A stretch of 64,000 nt of DNA from Plantago ovata (GCA_028274465.1 CM051455.1:123973462-124037461), one strand, 5' to 3'. Shown: positions 1 to 11,529, counted from the first letter of the stretch. The notes: a model not told the origin generated them from the sequence alone. Program-made: numbers and translations.

Positions 1-1080
1 AATCACCACATAGTGTGACCCATAGGGCCTCATTGTATTAAGCAAGTGCTACACTAGGCAACATGGAATTCCTAGACGGTTCCATTTGAAATATTAATAC
101 ATGAGGACGTTTGAGAGGTTTCTCAAAGCAAACCATTTCGTTGTGAAGTCTGTTGCGCTCAACGCGGCGATGGTAACGTCCCTTCATCTGACTGACTCGA
201 ATGCATCTAGGATCGATGAAGGGTCTATCCCAATAATACATCCACGGGCGTCTTCAGTGAGTTGCTTGGTGAATCCAATATCTATTATGACTATCATAAT
301 AATATTGATACGCTGGCCAGCGGTTTGACCAATCACAACTATGAACGACTATGAGCAGTGCTCTCCTGTGCTACAAATGAGAGATGAATCCTTCACAAAA
401 TCACTTATCATCCCCATTTGTATGTATCCATAATCCTGGATCGTGTCTTGGGTCAACTGCTTATTCAGAGCTGACATCGACGGGTCCACCAAGGATATGG
501 GGCAAAAAATGTGATGATAAAGTCCTGTAAGTCCAAAGGACGACTGGCATCACTTCGACAACTTTCCGATTCCCATAGACACTTCGGTGTAGAGTATACA
601 TAGATGGGAGTTTCCGGTGGGTACTTCCATTGTTCGGTAATCACCCTTCGAACAACTATGCGGAGTTATGAGAACGTTTCTTGATTTTCCAACAATCCGT
701 TCCGCGGCCGTGGGATCGGCTCACACTTGCTCTAACAAGTATAATCTCCACGCATACTAGTCTCACCTGGTTCATTCAGACCCCTACATCCGAGATGAAC
801 CTCGACTAGGGAGAGTTTGGGATAGATGATAACTCACATAGCTCCCACTATCTGTGTGATCGGTCATCTATCCGAGGGGACATGTTTGATATCAATACAG
901 ACATGAATAGAGATATGACATGCTGTATGCCTGGTGTAATATAAATATGAAAGCGATACTCAATAGTCAAACAAACAAACATATATTATATTACGTTGAC
1001 CTGTGTAATAGTACATATATGCCCTTAATAAGGGTTGTATTCCCTTAATAAAGACTGTCTCTAGGACATATAAACTATCA
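1..1080 (-). repeat. 3' LTR of the Angela-like element (partial)
   Basis: This block ends in CA at 1080, directly before the reverse complement of a polypurine tract. Positions 1-620 match 7900-8522 nearly base for base. The outer part lies before the window. Positions about 626-1080 have no partner in the right LTR because that copy is cut at 8522. Short ORFs here, for example at 101-328, also occur in the other LTR and are not genes. Confidence 0.9.
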
Positions 1081-1091
1081 ATCTCCCACTT
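1081..1091 (-). other. Polypurine tract of the Angela-like element
   Basis: On the minus strand this reads AAGTGGGAGAT immediately before the LTR start, the usual place and composition of a plus-strand primer. Confidence 0.8.
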
Positions 1092-1094
1092 GGA

Positions 1095-1571
1095 CTAGAG
1101 CCAGTCACCTTTATGCTTAATGCCTAGATTAATATAATGTCTTAAGTGGGCATCCATTGATAAAACCTTGGTGAAAGGATCTGCCACGTTGTCCGTGGTT
1201 GAGACACGTCCTATACTAACTTCTCCTCTATCAATAATCTCACGTATAACGTGATACTTTCTAAGTACATGTTTGTTCTTGTTTGTAGATCTAGGCTCCT
1301 TGGCTTGAGCGACGGCGCCCGTGTTGTCACAATAAATCGTTATTGGACTAGGAGCAGGAACAATCCTCAATTCCTTCAAGAACTCTGAAATCCAGACAGC
1401 TTCTTTCGATGCTTTTGATGCAGCAATGTACTGGGCTTCTGTGGCTGAGTCAGCAATCGTGGCTTGCTTAGAACTCTTCCAACAGATAGCTCCTCCGTTC
1501 AATTTGAATACGTATCCTGTATGTGACTTAAAGTCATCAATCTGATTCAAATCCAGCGTCGACATAACCAT
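1095..1571 (-). pseudogene. Copia RNase H (end of pol)
   Basis: The frame carries the copia RNase H pattern: SSKQATIADSATEAQYIAA with the catalytic Glu, then YCDNTGA with the catalytic Asp, and a late DP(F/L)TK motif near the C-terminus. It ends just before the polypurine tract, as expected for the last pol domain. It is in a different frame from the RT segment at 1537-2718, so a frameshift separates them near 1540-1571. Several substitutions from the usual wording (ATEAQY rather than TTEAEY) fit decay. Confidence 0.85.
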
Positions 1572-2718
1572 ACATCTTTAATTCTGGTTCTCCACCAAAC
1601 ACCAAGAACATTTCCTTAGTCCGTCGAAGGTACTTAAGAATGTTCTTTACAGCAGTCCAGTGAGGTACTCCTGGATTCTGTTGGTGTCGACAAGTGACAC
1701 TAAGCGCATATGCCACATCTGGCCTTGTGCAATTCATTGCATACATAATAGACCCTACTGCCGAAGCATAGGGCACACGACTCATTGCCTTTCTTTCTTT
1801 ATCAGTTTTAGGACTATCCTTAACTGATAGCACGATCCCATGCCTAGCTGGGAGAAAGCCTCTCTTTGAGTCGTCCATCGTATAACGCTTCAGTATTTTG
1901 TCGATGTAGGTGAACTGTGTCAATCCTAACATCCTCTTGGACCTATCTCTATAGATATTTATCCCTAGGATGTAGTTCGCTTCACCCAAGTCCTTCATTG
2001 AGAAGGTACTTGATAACCAAACTTTAGCCTCTTCTAGCATAGAGACATTGTCTCCCATGATCAAAATGTCATCAACATAAATGATCATGAAAACGACTCC
2101 CTTGTCGCTGTGCCTAGTGTAGACATAGGGATCTTCTACGCTTCTGACGAAGTCAAACGATTTGACAGCTTCGTCAAAGCGGATATTCCAGCTCCTAGAC
2201 GCTTGCTTTAACCCATAGATGGATCTCTGTAATTTGCATACAACAGTTGGCCTGGTTTTACTAATAAAACCTTCCGGCTGTACCATATAGACCTCTTCCT
2301 CAAGGTTGCCATTGAGGAAGGCAGTCTTTACATCCATGTGCCAGATCTCATAATCATAGTAGGCAGCTATCGCAAGTAGAATTCGAATAGACTTCAACTT
2401 TGCTACCGGTGAAAAGGTTTCATCGTAATCGATGCCATACCTTTGTGTGTAGCCCTTCGCCACAAGTCTAGCCTTGTGCGTTTGTACCTTGCCATCGGCA
2501 TCTGTCTTTCGTTTAAAGACCCATTTGCACCCAATAGATCTAACCCCTTGGGGCAAGTCTACCAAGCTCCAAACTTGGTTCAGGTACATGGAGTCTATTT
2601 CCAATTCCATGGCCTCTTGCCATCTGTCTGAGTCAATATCATTTATTGCCTCTTTGTAGGTCTCGGGGTCTTCCCGATCTGATAAGCCAACATCAAGTTC
2701 ACTGATGTCTTCTATCAT
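1537..2718 (-). pseudogene. Copia reverse transcriptase
   Basis: The 393-residue frame has the RT start (WQEAMELEIDS, then GCKWVFKRKTDADGKV), the HMDVKTAFLNG motif with a catalytic Asp near residue 129, and the YVDDILIMG catalytic box near residues 214-222, then the thumb/connection ending GSIMYAMNCTRPD. It would copy the element RNA into DNA in cytoplasmic particles. It is joined to neither neighbour: the upstream segment is in another frame and the RNase H is shifted. Confidence 0.9.
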
Positions 2719-2768
2719 AAGGCTTTTGCTTCTGAGGTCCCTTTGGGATCATCTTCGACCTACGGAGC

Positions 2769-3362
2769 TCAACTGGTGCTTCTGTCGGCGTTTCTGGTAC
2801 TTTTCTTTTCTGGCTTCGTGTAACACGAAACATTATCAGTGGGCACTGATGCAGCCGGTCGCGTGCTACGACCCTGTTCCCTAGCGGGAGGCTTCTCTTG
2901 TGCAACTTGTTGCACAGGTTGATTGACAACGGGTTCTATTGGTGTGGTTTCAACTATTGATCTAATCACAGGACTCCCACTGATTATGACATGCCTAGCA
3001 AGTGTCATATCATTACCCTTGTCTGCTTCGAAAGCTCCCACTGAACTTGAGTCCAAATCAGAAGATTTAGAGAACTCATGTTCGCGCGTGTCAAAGTCTT
3101 GAATTTCTTCAAGTTCTATCATATCATCTAACCTCTCTTCTTCGAGGTATTCTGCTTCTAAAAACTTGACGTTTCTAGATACTATCACCTTGTGATCTTC
3201 AGCATGATAGAATTCATAGCCTCTCGTCTGACGAGGATAGCCTATGAGATAAACTTTGACACCCTTGGCATCTAACTTATCAGTGAGCAACAATTTGATT
3301 ATCGCAGGACAGTCCCAAGGTCTAAGATAGCCCAGTGAGGGCTTCTTTCCTTTCCATAACTC
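2769..3362 (-). pseudogene. Integrase C-terminal region and linker to RT
   Basis: This continues the integrase reading frame after an in-frame TAG at 3363-3365, where Tyr of a TPYELWKG-type motif is expected. The GKGVKVYLIGYP-like stretch, here DAKGVKVYLIGYP, is the copia integrase C-terminal motif. A Ser/Glu-rich variable linker follows. The frame ends at 2769, and RT resumes in another frame, so at least one indel lies between 2719 and 2820. Confidence 0.75.
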
Positions 3363-4733
3363 CTAAGGAGTTTTCTCCACTGATTTAGATGGTACACGGT
3401 TTAGAATGTAGATTGCAGTTTGTAGCGCATATCCCCATAGATATTTTGGAAGAGTCGAGAATCCAATCATTGATCTCACCATGTCTAGCAGGGTTCGATT
3501 CCTTCTCTCAGACACACCATTTAATTGTGGTGTTCTAGGAGGGGTCCATTGCGATTGAATTCCATTCTCCTTCAAGTAGTCGATAAATTCTTCACTAAGG
3601 TATTCACCTCCTCGATCTGATCGAAGAGTGACTATCCTTAGGTTCAATTCATTCTCGACCTCATTCCTGAACTCCTTGAATTTCCCAAAGGTCTCAGATT
3701 TATTCTTTATAAGATAAATATATCCATACCTTGAGAAATCGTCAGTAAAGGTAACGAAGTAAGAATAACCTCCACGTGCTTGGACTTTAAAAGGTCCACA
3801 TACATCAGTATGTATAAACTCTAAGCAGCGAGTGGCACGAACACCTTGTCCAACAAAGGGTTTGTTCGTCATTTTACCCTTAACACATGATTCACATGTA
3901 CCATATGATTCAAAATCAAATGGTTCTAAGTATTCCAACTTCCTTAGTCTTTGAATCCGTGTTTCATTGATATGGCCTAGCCGACAATGCCATAGATAAG
4001 ATGGATTATTCCTCCTACTTGAAGACGGTTGTTTGTTATGTATTTGAAATAAAGGTAGACTACTTTGCAAAATATATAAACCATTCACTAAGCGAGCCTT
4101 TCCATAATACTGGTCATTTAACGAAAAATAACAAGTATTATTAGAAAAACGAAAGGAAAAACCCAAATTATCCAACAATGGAATGGAAATAATATTTCTG
4201 ACAATGGATGGAACAAAATAAACGTTATCAAGTTCTAAAAATTGTCCTGATGGTAAATCTATCTTGCAGCGTCCAACGCGTTTGGCTTCAACTGGATTGC
4301 CGTTCGCAACATGCAAGTCGATTTCACCTTGCTTGACTAGCCTATGTTCAATTAGCCCCTGCACATTATTACAAATGTGTGAGCCACAAGCTGTATCTAA
4401 TACCCAACCATTGGAGTCAGAAGTAGTCATGTTCATTTCAATAACAAACATACCCGAGCTAGAAGCCGGCGGCTTCTTAGCTTGATCTGCCCTTAGCTTA
4501 GGGCAATCTTTCTTCCAATGCCCTTTCTGCTTACAGAAAAGACATTCATCTGTGCATACCGTTCCGCTCCTCTTGAACTTCCTTTTCTGGTTCAGACGCT
4601 TAGGCCTATCACTCGAAGTGTTAGCCTTGGCTCCCGACTTTCCCTTACCCTTAGCACCTTTGTTTCTCGGGTTTGAGTTAGTCGGTTGCCCAACATACAT
4701 GATCGATTTCTCCTTCTTAGGAAGTGTTTGATC
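3363..4733 (-). pseudogene. Copia zinc knuckle, protease and integrase core
   Basis: The order is a Lys/Arg-rich nucleocapsid with CCHC knuckle ([14 protein letters not shown], about residues 54-67 of the 4700 frame), aspartic protease ([13 protein letters not shown], with DTA in place of the usual DSG/DTG active site), the HHCC zinc finger (HCRLGHIN...CESC), and the DD35E core ([31 protein letters not shown]). It is in the same frame as gag and separated from it only by the TAG at 4734-4736. A TAG at 3363 cuts the integrase. Confidence 0.88.
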
Positions 4734-5333
4734 CTATGTCTTCAGCAGATTATGGAGCTCGGGCAGTGTAACGTCCTTCGCATTCATGGTGTAGTTAATG
4801 ATGAACTGCGAATACGAACTCGACAATGATTGAATGACAAAGATCACCATGATCTTATTCTCCAGCTTGACACCGGCATCGGCAAGCTTCTCAAAGAGAC
4901 CAATCATCTTGAGAACATGTTCAGACATGTTACCTCCTTCATTGAGCTTGCATCTGTGTATCTCTTTGATCAAATCAAATTCAACACTTCTGGTTGTCGT
5001 CTTAAAGAGCGACTCAAGATTCTTCAGCATCTCATACGGCAACATGCTTTCATGTTGTCTATGCAGCTCATTGCTCATTGCCGCCAGCATAATACACTGC
5101 GCGGATCTAGCATCCTCTTGATGCTTATCAGCCTTTGCCTTGTTGGCTTGATTCCAAGCAGCAACTTGATCGGCAGACTGATTCTCGGGACACACGGGAA
5201 TAGCCTCGTCCAAGACGTACTCAATCTTTTCGTATTACCTCAGCACCAAACGAATATTCCTGATCCAATCTAGGAAGTTTGGTCCGGTCAAAATTTGCTT
5301 CTCTAAGACAGTAGGGAGCGAGATACTCGCCAT
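4734..5333 (-). pseudogene. Copia gag capsid region
   Basis: I place the start at the ATG at 5331-5333, which gives a normal copia gag opening (ISLPTVLEKQILTGPNFLDW). A TAA at 5235-5237, codon 33, interrupts it. The rest, 4734-5213, contains the UBN2/gag-type body (AMSNELHRQHES, YEMLKNLESLF, IKEIHRCKLNEGG, VIFVIQSLSSSYSQFI). It ends at an in-frame TAG shared with the pol frame. Plus-strand ORFs over this stretch are shadows. Confidence 0.85.
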
Positions 5334-5896
5334 TTCGCTTTTCCTAAGGAGAAATAGTATAGACCGAAAATAATAAATCAACTATTGAAATACTATTTCT
5401 AAATACACAGTCAACATAACTAAACAACAATGTCCTTTAGCTGTTTAGCTTTCACTATTTTCACATATGATTGCCCCCAAAACAAGCATACGGGTAATGT
5501 CCAACAAGTTACCGTAGTGGCCAAGATCCAAATCCATACTATGCTATACTCCAACGGGGGATGGTCGCATAACATAATATGACCCGTAGGACTATCCAAT
5601 TGCGTCACGCAACTCTTGGGTGTTAAATCTAATTTAATCAGACGCTCTACATATTGTACCTATCGAGGTCGCTAGATACAATATGCAGTAAGTTATAACC
5701 ATAGGCTTACTCTAATCTGACGATCACTGCGAGTCTGCAAGACGAGGTCGCCAATACAGGGAAACGCAATGAAAGTTTAGAATTAAAGCACCCCATGGAA
5801 AGCATCTCAGAAACACATACGTATACATATTTCTGCACTTATATTGGTTGGGGATTGTAGCTTGAGGGTTGTTATCAGTCATCTACAAACAAATAA

Positions 5897-6047
5897 GGGC
5901 GCCGCCTACCCATCATGCATGAGCGATCTACACGTAATGGATGCCGCCTATCCATTCTAGTTCTAAACGCGGTCAAGCACATAATGGGCGCCGCCTACCC
6001 ATACATAAAAATATACGGTCCGACAAATAAGAGGGCGCCGCCTACCC
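5897..6047 (-). repeat. Four spaced copies of GGGCGCCGCCTACCC
   Basis: Copies start at 5897, 5939 (degenerate GGATGCCGCCTATCC), 5986 and 6033, so the period is 42-47 bp. Three are identical while spacers vary, suggesting the GC-rich core is the constrained part. Confidence 0.85.
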
Positions 6048-6494
6048 TCGCATGCATAGCGGTCGAACGGAAAGTAAAATACATGGTATTTAAACATGCA
6101 TTGTCAAACAATAGCATATCGAGCAAACAAACAAGTAGTAGCCTATGTGGATGCCAAATGACTTCATAATTTCATTATGAAAATTATAATCCCATACTTA
6201 TAATCTCTATGAAAAATTGAAAATTTGGACTAGATTGAAAAATTGAAAATTCTATTGACCAGGTAGTAATTTTCGAATACCCGAAGGACTCAATTGTAAT
6301 TTTCGAAACCTTGGAGGTGTTAGATTTAAAATTCAAAAGTAGAAAGACTTACTTGTAATTAACAATAAATTGATAAATCACAAATAAGCCCCTTAACTTA
6401 ATACTAATTAAATTTAACCTCTATGGTTAATAATAATTAGAATTAAATCATATTTATATTCCAAATATAAAATTCAATCCTCAAAATTAAATAA

Positions 6495-6498
<4 letters not shown>

Positions 6499-6559
<61 letters not shown>
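6499..6559. repeat. (AT)n microsatellite
   Basis: Roughly 30 uninterrupted AT dinucleotides in the leader. Its exact length may be affected by assembly. Confidence 0.95.
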
Positions 6560-6564
<5 letters not shown>

Positions 6565-6565
6565 C

Positions 6566-6676
6566 GGGGACGGGATCGAATTCCGTCCCCTAGGGCGCCT
6601 GCGGCACGCAGGCCCCTGCCTGCGTCACGCAGGCGCGGGCGCTAGCGTCCCGCAGGCGCCCGCGTCTGCAGGCGGC
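6566..6676 (-). repeat. GC-rich block of nested hairpins in the leader
   Basis: It holds GGGGACGG paired with CCGTCCCC at 6566-6590, then two hairpins with stems CCTGCG/CGCAGG and further CGCAGG/CCTGCG copies to 6676. The block lies between AT-rich flanks. Confidence 0.75.
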
Positions 6677-6830
6677 ATATATACATATAATTTTTTTTTT
6701 TAAAAACATAAATTCTAAATTTATAAAAAAACAAGACTTTCGAAAATCGAATTAAACATAGAATCAATTGCATCCACATAAACTACATAATCACATAACA
6801 TATATTCGTATATACATAATCAATTAACCT

Positions 6831-6843
6831 CGCTCTGATACCA
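6831..6843 (-). other. Primer-binding site, initiator tRNA-Met type
   Basis: The minus strand reads TGGTATCAGAGCG one base from the LTR end at 6845. This matches the plant initiator tRNA-Met 3' end used by most copia elements. Confidence 0.9.
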
Positions 6844-6844
6844 C

Positions 6845-8522
6845 TGTAAGAAAATATGGTCAAAGGTACCCCTAGGGTACGCAGCGGAATTTCAAAATTT
6901 TTCTTAACATGCAGCTTAATTGATCATGTATATAACGTATATAATAAACACATTAATCAGAAGACTTACAATACTCCAAATGCAAGAATAGGTATTGAAT
7001 CGATATGCCAATCGATGAAGTCTTCGTAATAGTCCGGTGAATCTTCTCCTTCGTCGAAGTCGAAGACATCTGCAATACTTTGATTATCTACAAGACAATA
7101 AAAGTTAGTTTCCAGCTCTTTGAACCTCAACCTTGGTATCCACGGATGAACAGCTTATCGGAAAGAATGCTAGGATATTCTTTATGTGGCCAAGAAGATG
7201 GGGCGGCAATTTTCCTCCGGTTGAAAGGTGGCGCGCGCGGCTAGAGGTGTAGGGGAGTAGAGCTTTTATTTTCTCTAAGAAAACTGGTAGAATAATTCTC
7301 TAAGAATTCGGTTAATCAGAATGATCTGCAATCAACCATGTCAAAAGCTCTCTAATAGTCTACTATATATAGTAGTCAATAGAAGCCTAAAGAAGAATCA
7401 ATTAGACTTCATAAAGGAATAAGAATCTAATTCTTACTGCACAAGGAAACCAATTTAAGTCTAGATTCATTCCCAATCAAATTAAAACTCAATCAGGAAA
7501 ATCTAACTTATCCTTTGACTTCTAATATGGGAAGGAGTCGAACTCCTCCCCATACTACTACTGGTCGCGCGGCTATATAAGGGGATTAGGTGGGTCCCGA
7601 TTTCGGGACCCACTTATAATTCTAAGGCAATTCAAACTCCAAGTAGATTTTGCCCATGTGCATATATTAATTCTAAATTAACATATCCTTTCAAATCAAA
7701 CCTCTATTATATTTCTAAAATATAATCTTTAATTGTATTTACATAAAATACAATTAATCAGTCAATTCAATTAATAATTCCAAATTATTAATTGAGCCAC
7801 AAATAATTATAATTAATTCCAAATCAATTATAATTCATCAATCACAATTAATTCTAAATTAATTGCGATTCCATCTTCAAGGATATTCGGATAAGCTGAA
7901 TCACCACATAGTGTGACCCATAGGGCCTCATTGTATTAAGCAAGTGCTACACTAGGCAACATGGAATTCGTAGACGGTTCCATTTGTAATATTAATACAT
8001 GAGGACGTTTGAGAGGTTTCTCAAAGCAAACCCTTTCGTTGTGAAGTCTTTTGCGCTCAACGCGGCGATGGTAACATCCCTTCATCTGACTGACTCGAAT
8101 GCATCTAGGATCGATGAAGTGTCAATCCCAATAATACATCCACGGGCGTCTTCAGTGAGTTGCTTGGTGAATCCAATATCTATTATGACTATCATAATAA
8201 TATTGATACGCTGGCCAACGGTTTGACCAATCACAATTATGAACGACTATGAGCAGTGCTCTCCTGTGCTACACATGAGAGATGAATCCTTCACAGAATC
8301 ACTTATCATCCCCATTTGTATGTAGCCATAATCCTGGATCGTGTCTTGGGTCAACTGCTTATTCAGAGCTGACATCGACGGGTCCGCCAAAGATATGTGG
8401 CAACAAATGTGATGATAAAGTCCTGTAAGTCCAAAGGACAACTGGCATCACTTCGACAACTTTCCGGTTCCCATAGACGCTTCGGTGTAGAGTATACATC
8501 GATGGGAGTTTCCGGTGGGTAC
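6845..8522 (-). repeat. 5' LTR of the Angela-like element, outer end missing
   Basis: It starts TGTAAG beside the PBS. From about 7900 it matches 1-620. Identity stops abruptly at 8522, where the left copy continues with TTCCATTGTTCGG and this copy has TGCTATTCTAG. A candidate minus-strand TATA box, TATATATA, is at 7364-7371 inside a 16-bp palindrome. ORFs at 7999-8226 and 8397-8684 are LTR or junction artefacts. Confidence 0.88.
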
Positions 8523-10514
8523 TGCTATTCTAGTTCTTCTTCATGTAGTGTTCCTCTTGAATTGGTAGGGAACCTTCTTGTAGCTTTCTCGTACCAGAAA
8601 TATACTGGCGGGGGGGGGGGGGCGGTTAGTGACTCTTGCCCGGTCTGTAAGATATCTGATGAACCGGAATTTGTCAGATTCTAATTAATCAAATAAATTT
8701 GTATTTAGCCAAAGGCAATTCACAACTACAACGAAAACCGTAGTGTAGCAGTAAAATAACCTCGAGTGTCGATCTCTAAGGACTATAACTAGCTTTATCT
8801 AATCTAACTTAAAATATAAAATCAACAGACGACGTAGCACATGTTTTTCTTATCAAGATAATGGAGGTTAGTGATAGTATGATCATTCAAAGCATAGCAG
8901 GTTAATAAATCATGCATGAAGTACCCGATCGTTTTGCATAGAGATCTTTGATCAATGAATTGTCCAATTGTGTTCCGTTATTATTCAACACTACGAAGAT
9001 AGAGGTTTTAGATAGATCAAAGAAATAAAGAAATAACTCAAAGTCTGATTCGCTTTACCGCCATCAGCATAATTATTAACCCTTCGCTAAGAAATCACAT
9101 ACTATCACCAACGATAGGTTTAGCTACTCATAGATGTCATGCAATCAACAGAAATCATAGCAAGATTGAATGAAAACATGTTGAAAGATAAATAAATATA
9201 AATAGAAAAACTGTAAGATACAATGTTACCGAAGGTTGTCAATCTCCGGAGAATCGCGATCTCACAAGCTCCAAACGATAAGAAAAAGTATCTCCTATGT
9301 TAAGAATTCCCAGAACAGGCTATGGAGAATTCCTACCTAAAACTAATGAGAAAGGTGAGAAAAAAGGTTTGAGGAAGTATGAAAAAACAGAGAAACTGAG
9401 CAACTATATATAGAGGTTCGGCAGGTATGGGGCGAGTCGCCCCACACACTGGGCGAATCGCCTTGTGTGGGGCGAACCGCCACACGTCCCGGGCGAATCG
9501 CCCGGGACCTCCAGTCGGCAGGTGACGCGTTTTCGACGTGTTTTTGGATTTCTTTTCCTTTTCGAACTCAGTTTTTGCCTTGTAGTGACCTTTTAGCCTT
9601 CAGACTCGACCCCTAGACTTCAAATCCTATCCGGAATCTTCTAGATACTCCAAAAATGCCTTCGGAACACCAATTCTTCGTTCTCTTCAATATAATTGCC
9701 CGGAAAACCTCATTTTTCACCCAAAACCTGTAAAATACAAACTAAAGGGAAACGTGACACTATTCTAATAAAATGCACTATAATATAGCTAAATTAACAT
9801 AGAGGATAGCTAAATTGGTGAAAAACGACTCGAATGAAAGTGTAAAATAAATGTTCATCAATATCAGACCAGAGTGACGACTTTACGTGTAGGGAGTTGT
9901 GAGGCTTCCCTAGTATGAGTAGTAAATGTGGTGGGTGAGTGGTAGGTGAGTGGTAGGTGAGAGGTGTTAATGCTTACTCGCTGGGTAATGAATGAGCTCC
10001 TTATATACTTGTAGTATTTTAATGTCATCCCTTGTAGGATCGTGACAAGTGTCCGGACGGGATTGAAGCCTCCTTAGGCCCAAGCCCATTAAGAAGGTCC
10101 ATGGGCCTTGGCCCAAACATCTTGGCTAGGGTTGAGAGGGCATCATGGACATTTCGGGTCCCACGTAGCAATCTGGAAGGCGGGCCCTACTAGGAGCGAC
10201 CATGGGTGGTCGCCCTGGTGTCCTCGTGCCTTCCTCTTACGTTGTTGGTCCGAGTAGTGCTCTGCCTAGTTTCTCTCAGAGAGTGTTACCTTGACGTAAG
10301 GCCTCCTCGAGCTCAATAGCTGCCTTGTCCTTGTGATGAGCTTATTTTGAGGGTTGTCCTCTTAGTGATGGTCGGACCCTATATTGGTCGAACCATACCT
10401 TAGTGACATACTTGGGTGTGGTCGCGCCCCTTGAGGGACGGCCTATGATGCTTTGTCGCGCTCTTAGACCGCTCCAGTTTGTACATGCGGACTGGACATA
10501 TTTCAACACTAACA
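8523..10514 (-). repeat. 3' LTR of the Tat-like element (interrupted)
   Basis: Net length is about 783 bp once the solo LTR and its duplicated target are removed. The right end (CACTAACA, 10514) is fixed by the adjacent PPT; the left end TGCTATTC by the Angela breakpoint. A 13-G run lies at 8610-8622. No partner LTR is in the window, so the left boundary is inferred. Confidence 0.7.
8657..9860 (-). mobile_element. Solo Athila-family LTR with intact TSD
   Basis: It begins TGATGAACC and ends TTCATCA like the other Athila LTRs here, and both flanks read ATATC (8652-8656 and 9861-9865). No internal sequence is present, so it is a product of LTR-LTR recombination. It is the most divergent family member in the window and has four GC-rich palindromes at 9429-9506. 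Confidence 0.9.
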
Positions 10515-10527
10515 TATGTCCCCCTAG
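10515..10527 (-). other. Polypurine tract of the Tat-like element
   Basis: The minus strand reads CTAGGGGGACATA directly before the LTR start TGTTAGTG. Confidence 0.8.
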
Positions 10528-10760
10528 TTTCCAAGTATCTTTGTAGAAGATAGTTGAGGAACTATGTTGAAGTAGAGGTCGAGCAGAGCCTCGACTAGTA
10601 GTGGGCGAAAAACATTTCCGTATTTGCACCTTGTTATCTTTCCCTCCTCCTATCACTCCCTCCCCCCTTTTTATAGGGTGCGAGCAGACGTTGCTCGGAC
10701 CTTATGAAAAGAGGTATATTTGCTGGGCAGAGATTGGATCCGGGTAAGTATTCCTTGGTG

Positions 10761-11027
10761 GAATGGAATGACTTCTTGCCACCTTTTTCTTTGCAAATTA
10801 TCTCGAGGAGAGATAATTGTGAGGGTTTAATGGAATGACTTCTTGCCACCTTTTTCTTTGCAAATTATCTCGAGGAGAGATAATTCCTTGGTGGAATGGA
10901 ATGACTTCTTGCCGCCTTTTTATTTGCAAATTATCTCGAGGAGAGATAATTGTGAGGGTGGAATGGAATGACTTCTTGCCACCTTTTTCTTTGCAAATTA
11001 TCTCAAGGAGAGATAATTGTGAGGGCG
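10761..11027. repeat. Four tandem 66-67-bp units, each with a hairpin
   Basis: Units start at 10761, 10828, 10894 and 10961. Each contains AATTATCTC and GAGATAATT around a 5-base loop (one change in the last copy). ORFs on either strand here only reflect the repetition. Retand elements are known for amplified tandem repeats in this part of the element. Confidence 0.85.
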
Positions 11028-11308
11028 ACTCCTCGATCCCGTAAAACGAATCCACCGAATTTTTCTCCTCGGGTAGATGGTTGTTCGTCGCTCCGTTTTT
11101 AATCCTCGCGATATGGTCCTCGCTCCGCGGATTATCTGGTGTAGCTAGGTAACCCGCGTTTACCTGGGGAGGTGTCTCAGAGCGGGAGCGTGGAGGGTAA
11201 ATCCGTAAAATCGCCAAGCGGCTGTGATCTGAGCCGTTGATAGTGGCCACGTGTTCGGTCCGGATGGAGCGAGGGTATGCGACGGTTCGTATTCCTGAGA
11301 TGCCCTTC

Positions 11309-11316
11309 TATAAATA
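11309..11316 (+). promoter_or_regulatory. TATA box of the Tat antisense gene
   Basis: TATAAATA is a consensus plant TATA box on the plus strand, about 220 bp before a good donor site at 11530. Together with the spliced ORF downstream it suggests a promoter for the antisense gene. The sense LTR would be read in the other direction. Confidence 0.65.
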
Positions 11317-11339
11317 GGTCGATACTTGGTCATTCCACA

Positions 11340-11529
11340 CTTTTCGCAACATAATTCTTCAGAGCAAATAGAGAGAGCGAGGAGCATATAAGTGTTGATC
11401 GACGAGCAGGTGGTCGTTACAAGTAGAGCACGAGGAACTTTTTCCGACGTCCAGAAGCAGTTTTTCAGGCGAATTTTACCTTTTCCGGTCTTCTTTCCGG
11501 CTTCGTACCTTCCAACACATAATTATCAA
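11340..11529 (+). other. Putative non-coding first exon of the Tat antisense gene
   Basis: The exon runs from roughly 25-30 bp after the TATA box to the donor CAA|GTAAGT at 11530. The start is approximate. The ORF at 11392-11643 crosses the donor and is not taken as coding. The following intron resumes at 48791 and ends at 49152, giving about 570 bp before SIRE no. 1 entered it. Confidence 0.55.

Larger units (their letters stand above)
5334..6830 (-). other. 5' leader of the Angela-like element, non-coding
   Basis: About 1.5 kb between PBS and gag holds no supported ORF. It contains a four-unit GC-rich repeat (5897-6047), AT-rich sequence, an (AT)n run and a GC-rich palindromic block. Long structured leaders are common in plant copia elements with long LTRs. 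Confidence 0.7.
1..8522 (-). mobile_element. Angela-like Ty1/copia retrotransposon, decayed, truncated by window start and by a later insertion
   Basis: The first 620 bases recur at about 7900-8522, which identifies a long LTR flanking 1081-6844. The PBS matches initiator tRNA-Met and the domain order on the minus strand is gag, zinc knuckle, protease, integrase, RT, RNase H, which is Ty1/copia. The rebuilt LTR length (about 2.1 kb) and RT wording resemble the Angela/BARE group of the Tork lineage; this lineage call is inferred. The coding region has several stops and frameshifts. The 5' LTR loses its outer 450 or so bases at 8522, where a Tat-type LTR starts. Confidence 0.85.

Noticed and set aside
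4734..4736. Programmed stop readthrough between gag and pol in the Angela-like element
   Set aside because: Other in-frame stops (5235, 3363) show general decay, so this TAG needs no special explanation.
5897..6047. Regularly spaced repeats suggesting a CRISPR array
   Set aside because: Only four imperfect units with uneven spacing, inside a plant retrotransposon leader.
6831..6843. tRNA-like sequences (also near 25729, 31170, 45849, 56376)
   Set aside because: Only the 12-18 bases complementary to tRNA 3' ends are present; these are primer-binding sites, not tRNA genes.
10342..11250. Minus-strand ORFs with repeated SQLSLLEIICKEKGGKKSFHS-like wording
   Set aside because: The protein repeat simply follows the tandem DNA repeat; stops and frames vary among units.
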